NCBI GenBank assembly: GCA_021785655.1
Contig: JAJYET010000027.1
Span: 1 to 36,401, forward strand
Reading direction: 5' to 3'
Length of the DNA: 36,401 bases
Origin: a bacterium
GTDB lineage: Bacteria; Chloroflexota; Dormibacteria; Aeolococcales; Bog-877
The notes beneath the pieces are model-generated. The model had not been told where the DNA came from. It worked only from the letters and a program-made list of their open reading frames with translations, and searched no databases. This document shows, piece by piece, positions 32,285-36,401 of the stretch. Each line of letters starts with the position of its first letter. Positions within the stretch are counted from its first letter, which is position 1. Both the position numbers and the translations under genes were made by a program.

Positions 32285-33367
32285 TCATCCGAGCAGGTAG
32301 CGCAGGTCTCCGTTGGCGGAGTTGGCCGCCGCCCCCAACAGGGGCAGCCCGTATGCCTCCTCAATCGTGCGGAGCGCGCCGTAGTGGTCGCCCGGGGTGG
32401 CGAAGTTCCCCTTGCCCTTGGCGTTGGAGCTGATCACCACCATCGGCACCTGGCCGCCGGCCGCGCCCCCGCAGCAACCGGAATCGCCGGTGCCCTCGTC
32501 CATGGTGATGAGGATCGTGCCGTTGGCCCTGAACCACGCCGAGGTCAGCACCCCGGAGAGGTTGGCCTGCAGCCACTGGTCGGCCTGCTGGATCGTCCCG
32601 TCGTGCATGTCGTCATTGAGATTCGGTGTGATCCAGACGAAGTCCGGGGCGCCGCTGGCGTCCAGGGCCGACAGCAGATTGGCGGCACCCGGGTAGGGCA
32701 GGTCGTGGCACGAGCTGGGCGGCAGGTTGTCCTTGAAGACGATGAAGGGGTTGTGCTTCAGGACGTATTCCCCGGAGGAGTCACCGGTGTAGCAGGGGCT
32801 GGGCATGCCCTCCATGTAGGCGGTCCAGGGGATGCGGGCCGAGCTGAGCTGGCCGCCCAGGTCGGTCGCCGCGTACCCTCCCGCGCCGACGCAGGAGTCC
32901 GAGGTGCATCCCTGGGTCGACCCCGAGACGATGGCGACGTAATTCGGCAGGGAGGGGTGGGTGACGCCGAACCAGGCGGTCGCTGACGCGTACTCGCCAG
33001 CCAGGGAGCAGAGGTAGGGGTCCGGCGATCCCGACCCGCACGACCCGAGCGTCGCGGAGTACCCCTGGTTCTCCTCCATGATCACCATGATGTGGGGAGG
33101 AGAGCTGGCCGGAGCGGTGGGGGGAGGGGTCGCCGATCGGGACGGGGTGGGGCTCGGCTCGGCAGTGGCGGTGGCGGTGTGGGTCGGACTGACCTCTGGA
33201 GTCTGGGGGCTGAGGGGAGATCCGCTCGGCACGGCGGGCGAGCTCGTGGCCTTCTGCGGGGCCCGCTTGGCTGTGGGATGGAGCAGGAGCAGGGTGGCAC
33301 CGGCGGCCAGCACCACTGTCACCATCGCTGCCCCGGCGACTCCGGGTCTCAGCCTCGCCAGGGACAT
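32285..33367 (-). CDS. membrane-anchored or secreted phosphoesterase-family protein (acid phosphatase/phospholipase C-like)
   Basis: 360 aa from ATG 33367, with GGGGAG eight bases upstream. An N-terminal signal or anchor helix ('GAAMVTVVLAAGATLLLL', about 12-29) is followed by a Pro/Ser/Thr-rich linker to about residue 90, then a phosphoesterase domain. Its metal and catalytic blocks are 'IMVIMEENQGYSATLG', 'FGVTHPSLPNYVAIVSG', 'ITPNLNDDMHDGT' and 'ILITMDEGTGDSG'. This pattern fits the family of bacterial acid phosphatases and phospholipase C relatives, which act outside the membrane to release phosphate from esters. Several Cys pairs may form disulfides. It is divergent from a secreted GH99-like glycosidase. 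Confidence 0.85.
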   Translation of the reverse strand: MSLARLRPGVAGAAMVTVVLAAGATLLLLHPTAKRAPQKATSSPAVPSGSPLSPQTPEVSPTHTATATAEPSPTPSRSATPPPTAPASSPPHIMVIMEENQGYSATLGSCGSGSPDPYLCSLAGEYASATAWFGVTHPSLPNYVAIVSGSTQGCTSDSCVGAGGYAATDLGGQLSSARIPWTAYMEGMPSPCYTGDSSGEYVLKHNPFIVFKDNLPPSSCHDLPYPGAANLLSALDASGAPDFVWITPNLNDDMHDGTIQQADQWLQANLSGVLTSAWFRANGTILITMDEGTGDSGCCGGAAGGQVPMVVISSNAKGKGNFATPGDHYGALRTIEEAYGLPLLGAAANSANGDLRYLLG

Positions 33368-33782
33368 CTGAGCGCTCCCCTCGACCGGTAACCGAAGCGG
33401 ATGCTGGCTCCACAGCATAGGGTCACCGCCGGCGCGGCGGGGGCCCGCTCACGCCTGGTTCGGTGGTCGGAGCCGCTCGCCCGTGAGCGCCCGAGCGCAC
33501 CGGGCCGCGGCGCCGACGCGAGGCGCCTTCGGTCGGGCGCCCGGCTGGAGCTGCTCCTGACCTCCGCAGCTCCATCGTTCGTTTTCTGTGACTGGGTCGC
33601 AGACTGGGCCCGTGGTGCCGAGGATGGGGAGCGATGCCGCCACGGCCCACAGTCCCTCCCCCCCGCTCGAGCCGGTCCCGGTGCCCGGACCCACTTTGGC
33701 CATGCCCGCCGAGGGCAGGCGCGGCATCGCCCCTCCCATCGCCCTCCGACGCGGTGGCTGACAGGGGGAGCGAGTTCCGCCC
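33368..33782. other. divergent intergenic region between phosphoesterase and GH99-like genes
   Basis: About 415 bp, presumably holding promoters for both secreted proteins. An AT-richer patch 'CGTTCGTTTTCTGTGACTG' lies at about 33579-33597. GGGGGAG near 33766 is a plausible but distant ribosome-binding site for the right-hand gene. No RNA gene or small ORF could be supported. Confidence 0.3.
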
Positions 33783-34850
33783 ATGAGCCTCAGGGCAGCG
33801 CTCACCGTCGCCTGCCTGATGGCCGGTCTTGCGGTGCCGCTCACCACTTCGGCGGGTCCGGCCGGAGCGCATCCCGGCCCGGGCCGCGCCGCCGCACCCT
33901 CGCCTCGGCATCAGCCGGCGACGCCACCTCCCGCCCCGGCCAGGTCCGCGGCCCAGGCCCCATTCGATCTGGGGTCCCAGCCGACCGCCGGCTCCAGCTC
34001 GACTCCCGTCGCGGGGCCCCAGCCCACCTTCCCCCCGACCGCCCCGGCGGCGGCGGCCAGCCCGAGCGGAGGAGCGGCTGTTCTGCCGATCCGGGCGACG
34101 TTCTTCTACCCCTGGTATCCGGAGTCGTGGTATCCGACCAGCCATTTCACCCCGACCCTCGGGGCTCCCTACGACTCCAGCGCCCCTGGGGTCCTGGCCT
34201 ACCAGGTGGCGGCGATGGAGTACGCCCACATCGAAGTGGCGATCGCCAGCTGGTGGGGTCCCGGCACGCTCACCGACGCCCGGATCCCCCTCCTCCTGGA
34301 CGCCGCCGCAGGAACGTCGCTCAGGTGGACCCTCTACTACGAACCGGCGCCGGGCACCCAGTCAGCTGACCTGGCCTACATCTACAGTCACTACGCCAGC
34401 AGCCCCGAGTACGAGCACCTCGACGGCAAGCCGGTGCTCTTCGTCTACAGCCGCTCGGTGGCGAGCTGCGCCGATGCCGCCAGCTGGGTCAACCTCAACG
34501 CGGGCCGGTTCTATCTCGATCTCCAGGTGTTCGGGGGATACCAGAGCTGCGCCATCCAGCCGGACCAATGGCACCAGTACGCCCCGGCGGAGCGCCAGGA
34601 CCTGCAGGCGGGCCACAGCTTCAGCGTCAGCCCCGGCTTCTGGCTCTACAGTTCCGCCACCCCGTTGCTGGCCCGGGACCCCGTCGCCTTCACCCAGGCG
34701 GTCCAGGAGATGGTGGCCAGCGCCGAGCCCTGGCAGCTGATCACGACCTGGAACGAGTGGGGCGAGGGCACGGCGGTCGAGGATGCGGTGCAGTGGGAGT
34801 CGGCCGACCCCTACGGGCAGTACGTCGACATACTCCACGCCATACCGTAG
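33783..34850 (+). CDS. secreted glycoside hydrolase family 99-like protein
   Basis: 355 aa from ATG 33783. Residues 1-28 form a Sec signal peptide ('ALTVACLMAGLAVPL', AGA cleavage). A Pro/Ala-rich linker reaches about 98, then a (beta/alpha)8-type domain starts at 'IRATFFYPWYPESWY'. It includes 'VAIASWWGPGT', 'LRWTLYYEPAPG', 'GKPVLFVYSR' and ends with 'ITTWNEWGEGTAVED'. The 'NEW.EGT..E' motif matches the catalytic Glu pair of GH99 endo-alpha-mannosidases (here Glu325 and Glu328). The family cleaves internal alpha-mannosidic links or related alpha-glycans, so the protein may process extracellular mannan or glycoprotein glycans. Substrate is inferred from family only. Confidence 0.83.
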   Translation: MSLRAALTVACLMAGLAVPLTTSAGPAGAHPGPGRAAAPSPRHQPATPPPAPARSAAQAPFDLGSQPTAGSSSTPVAGPQPTFPPTAPAAAASPSGGAAVLPIRATFFYPWYPESWYPTSHFTPTLGAPYDSSAPGVLAYQVAAMEYAHIEVAIASWWGPGTLTDARIPLLLDAAAGTSLRWTLYYEPAPGTQSADLAYIYSHYASSPEYEHLDGKPVLFVYSRSVASCADAASWVNLNAGRFYLDLQVFGGYQSCAIQPDQWHQYAPAERQDLQAGHSFSVSPGFWLYSSATPLLARDPVAFTQAVQEMVASAEPWQLITTWNEWGEGTAVEDAVQWESADPYGQYVDILHAIP

Positions 34851-35064
34851 CCCGGAAGGGCGCTTCAGCCGGGGCACCCCCGGCCGTGGGGGCTCGCCCG
34901 GCCGACCGACCCGGTTCCCCTCCCCAGTGGGGAGATGCGGCTGGCGCCAGGCGCCCGCGACAGCTGCGGGAACGGGTGGCAGACCAGCCGCCCGCAGTTG
35001 CCGGTAGGCCCGGTTCGGGGGTCCCCGGGGACGGCCGCGGGCCGGCCCGGGCCCCGTACCGCTG

Positions 35065-35292
35065 TCACTCGGGGGGTGGAGGCGGCGCGAACTGGCTGGC
35101 CTCGGCGATGGCCTGCTCCAGGGCCAGCTGGCAAACCCGGCTCACGTTGATGTCGATGCCCCGGCCGCGGAGCTCGTAGATGCGGGCCATCAGATCCGCA
35201 CCCAGGTACACGGTCGTCTTGCTGGCGCTGGAGGCAAAACGGGATGGCTGCGGCCGCAGCCAGGCCGGATCTTCACGGTTGGAGCGGGTCAT
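35065..35292 (-). CDS. ribbon-helix-helix-like small protein
   Basis: 75 aa from ATG 35292, overlapping the vWA stop by ATGA. Residues about 25-65 read 'KTTVYLGADLMARIYELRGR' then 'DINVSRVCQLALEQAIAEA', the beta-strand then two-helix layout of CopG/Arc-type ribbon-helix-helix proteins. The N-terminus is basic and hydrophilic, and the C-terminus ends in a Pro run. RHH proteins bind operator DNA as dimers and often are antitoxins or plasmid regulators. Here it is co-transcribed with a vWA protein, and may autoregulate the strong promoter upstream. No toxin-like nuclease is adjacent. Confidence 0.65.
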   Translation of the reverse strand: MTRSNREDPAWLRPQPSRFASSASKTTVYLGADLMARIYELRGRGIDINVSRVCQLALEQAIAEASQFAPPPPPE

Positions 35293-36026
35293 CCAGCAGC
35301 GCCGCCCCCAGCCGATGACTGCGGCTGCCCCGAGGGAGCCGCGGGCCGCGTGACCGGCGCGTCGGCGAGGCCGTCGGTGGCCCCATGGCTTGCCCCCCGG
35401 CTCTGCCGGTAGCGGCTGGCAGCTCTTGACAGGCTGGCGAAGGCCTCCCCGGACTGGCTGGCAGAGGCATAGCTCATGGTGTTGGCCAGGGGCACGTTGA
35501 GGGTGCTCCCAAGATCATAGGCGTCGATATCGGCTCCTAAGAAGACGAAGTCCCAGCCCCGCTCGCGCCGTTTCCCCACCATCTCGAAGAGCTGGCGCTG
35601 GGTGTACTCCCGGCTGGCGTTCTCGTAGCCGTCGGTCTGGACTGTGAAAAGAACGTGGCCGTACCGGTCGGCGACGGTGTCGGTGAGCGAGATGGTCTGG
35701 CCGACGGCGTCGAACAGCGGCGTCGCGCCCCGGGGCTGGTAGGGATTCCTGCGAGTGCCGAGGTCGGCGACCCGGGCTAGCGGGGTGGCCTTGTAGCAGA
35801 CCTGGCAGATCGGCCCTCCCGCGTGCTCATCGAACTGCACCAGGGTCATCGCTGCTTCTCCCGCCTTCTCGCGCTGCTGCTCGTGGAGGAACTCGTTGAA
35901 GCCCTTGATGGTGGCGTCGTAGCAGCTCGCCATGCTGCCGCTGCGATCCAGGATGAAGACCAGGAGGAAGGTGTCCACAGCCTTCTGCTTGGTCGGCGAC
36001 AGCTTGGCCCGGGTGGTGGTAGTCAT
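35289..36026 (-). CDS. von Willebrand factor A domain protein
   Basis: 245 aa from ATG 36026, preceded by GGGAGG; earlier in-frame ATGs are upstream of that site. The vWA fold has a full metal-ion-dependent adhesion site: 'FILDRSGSM' (Asp27, Ser29, Ser31), 'GATPLFDAV' (Thr102) and 'VQTDGYENAS' (Asp132). A CxxC lies at 74-77 ('ICQVC'). Residues after about 200 form a Ser/Ala/Gly-rich tail. No signal peptide is present, so it acts in the cytoplasm. vWA proteins bind partners through Mg2+; similar short stand-alone forms occur in phages, plasmids and defence or tellurite-type clusters. Coupled with an RHH protein and next to IS607. Function unknown. Confidence 0.85.
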   Translation of the reverse strand: MTTTTRAKLSPTKQKAVDTFLLVFILDRSGSMASCYDATIKGFNEFLHEQQREKAGEAAMTLVQFDEHAGGPICQVCYKATPLARVADLGTRRNPYQPRGATPLFDAVGQTISLTDTVADRYGHVLFTVQTDGYENASREYTQRQLFEMVGKRRERGWDFVFLGADIDAYDLGSTLNVPLANTMSYASASQSGEAFASLSRAASRYRQSRGASHGATDGLADAPVTRPAAPSGQPQSSAGGGAAG

Positions 36027-36054
36027 GGCGTCCTCCCTATTCATATATGGTGGC

Positions 36055-36083
36055 AGTATACCCCTACCTACGTCATATGTCAA
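36055..36083 (-). promoter_or_regulatory. consensus sigma70-type promoter of the vWA-RHH operon
   Basis: On the minus strand TTGACA (36083-36078), a 17-base spacer and TATACT (36060-36055) make a near-perfect housekeeping promoter, about 28 bp before ATG 36026. The interval is AT-rich ('CCATATATGAATAGGGAGG'), unusual in this window. GTATAC and ATATATG palindromic pieces nearby could be operator sequences. Confidence 0.82.
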
Positions 36084-36338
36084 CCCTTCGCGCTACAGCG
36101 GAGGGTCCCCGTCCAGGTCCCGGGTGTGGGGGCCGCGGGCGGGGGCGGGTCCTGGGACGGGCGGGGGCCCGGGGCGGCTCCCGATGAACCGACTGGCTCG
36201 ACGAGGGATGAGGGGTCGCCGGGGTGATATGCGGGCGCGCCAGCTTCCACCTCCGCGGAGGCGTGGGCAGTCGCGGGGGTTGGGAACTGCTGAGCCGGAT
36301 AAGACACTAGGCGGCGTACAGGTGTATCATGGGGCCCG
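36084..36338. other. intergenic region between the vWA operon and the IS607 recombinase
   Basis: A minus-strand frame, GTG near 36307 to about 36080, gives a Pro-rich 75-residue peptide ('AQQFPTPATAHASAEVEAG') that resembles no known family; no gene is called. IS607 elements lack terminal inverted repeats, so the left end of the element, if intact, should lie here but cannot be marked. Confidence 0.3.
36325..36330 (+). promoter_or_regulatory. -10 box of the IS607 recombinase gene
   Basis: TATCAT lies exactly eight bases before ATG 36339, with AAGACA (36301-36306) as a weak -35 at 18 bases. There is no good Shine-Dalgarno, so a leaderless transcript is likely. Confidence 0.4.
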
Positions 36339-36401
36339 ATGAAGCTGAGCGAATGGGCTCGAACCCAGGGTGTTCACCCCCGGACCGCCCTGCGCTGGTT
36401 C
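36339..36401 (+). CDS. IS607-family serine recombinase (transposase A), N-terminal 21 codons
   Basis: 'MKLSEWARTQGVHPRTALRW' is the characteristic N-terminus of IS607 TnpA: a MerR-like helix-turn-helix, usually 'MKLSEWA...GVSYRTA.RWF', followed by a serine-resolvase domain. The rest lies beyond the window. IS607 elements normally carry a second gene, tnpB, encoding an RNA-guided nuclease ancestor of Cas12; it would be expected downstream. The recombinase moves the element through a circular intermediate with little target specificity. Whether this copy is intact is unknown. Confidence 0.8.
   Translation, partial: MKLSEWARTQGVHPRTALRWF

Noticed and set aside
36347-36375. tRNA T-loop-like 'GGGCTCGAACCCAGG'
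   Set aside because: It lies inside the IS607 recombinase coding frame, and no acceptor, D or anticodon arms can be built around it.

Overview
The window is a very GC-rich chromosomal segment. Coding density is high, start codons are often GTG or TTG, and ATGA/GTGA stop-start overlaps are common. A fused FO synthase (coenzyme F420 pathway), an F420-type PPOX oxidoreductase, secreted actinobacterial-style beta repeats and several likely leaderless genes point to Actinomycetota, or to Chloroflexota/Dormibacterota-like soil or sediment lineages. The sequence alone does not decide between these. No rRNA, tRNA or CRISPR array was seen.

Layout. Positions 1-2991 hold a plus-strand sulfur operon: the tail of a winged-helix regulator, a sulfide:quinone oxidoreductase, a DUF1641 protein, a DsrC/TusE-like sulfur carrier and a DsrE-like protein. 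Positions 3.4-4.8 kb hold a Cys-rich unknown protein and a decayed Phd/PIN toxin-antitoxin pair. Positions 5.1-8.0 kb encode a large secreted protein with a glutamic (G1) peptidase domain. Positions 8.5-10.6 kb hold a divergent pair: an Mrr-like membrane nuclease and an unknown zinc-finger protein. Positions 11.0-12.6 kb hold a cysteine desulfurase and a zinc ribbon. Positions 13.0-15.8 kb hold a minus-strand operon of PIG-L deacetylase, isocitrate dehydrogenase-like protein and GalE. Positions 15.9-19.9 kb hold an SNF2 helicase and a SWIM zinc-finger partner. Positions 19.9-23.1 kb hold a channel-less MgtE/CBS protein divergent from an NRAMP-related transporter whose metal-site residues resemble the Mg2+-transporting branch. 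Positions 23.6-24.8 kb hold a MarR regulator divergent from a small membrane protein and a PPOX oxidoreductase. A MscS channel follows.

Positions 26.4-32.1 kb form a flavin/deazaflavin locus. FO synthase is divergent from an FMN-riboswitch-controlled ribD-ribE-ribBA-ribH operon. RibD and the later riboflavin enzymes share 5-amino-6-ribitylaminouracil with FO synthase, so the locus sits at a metabolic branch point. Positions 32.3-34.9 kb hold a membrane-anchored phosphoesterase and a secreted GH99-like glycosidase. Positions 35.1-36.4 kb look accessory: a von Willebrand A protein with a ribbon-helix-helix partner behind a consensus promoter, then the first 21 codons of an IS607-family recombinase cut by the window edge.

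Most promising for novelty are the NRAMP-related/MgtE-like pair with its hairpin-rich leader, the divergent membrane-nuclease/zinc-finger pair, the vWA-RHH module beside IS607, the single-cysteine DsrC-like carrier operon and the multi-domain G1 peptidase.
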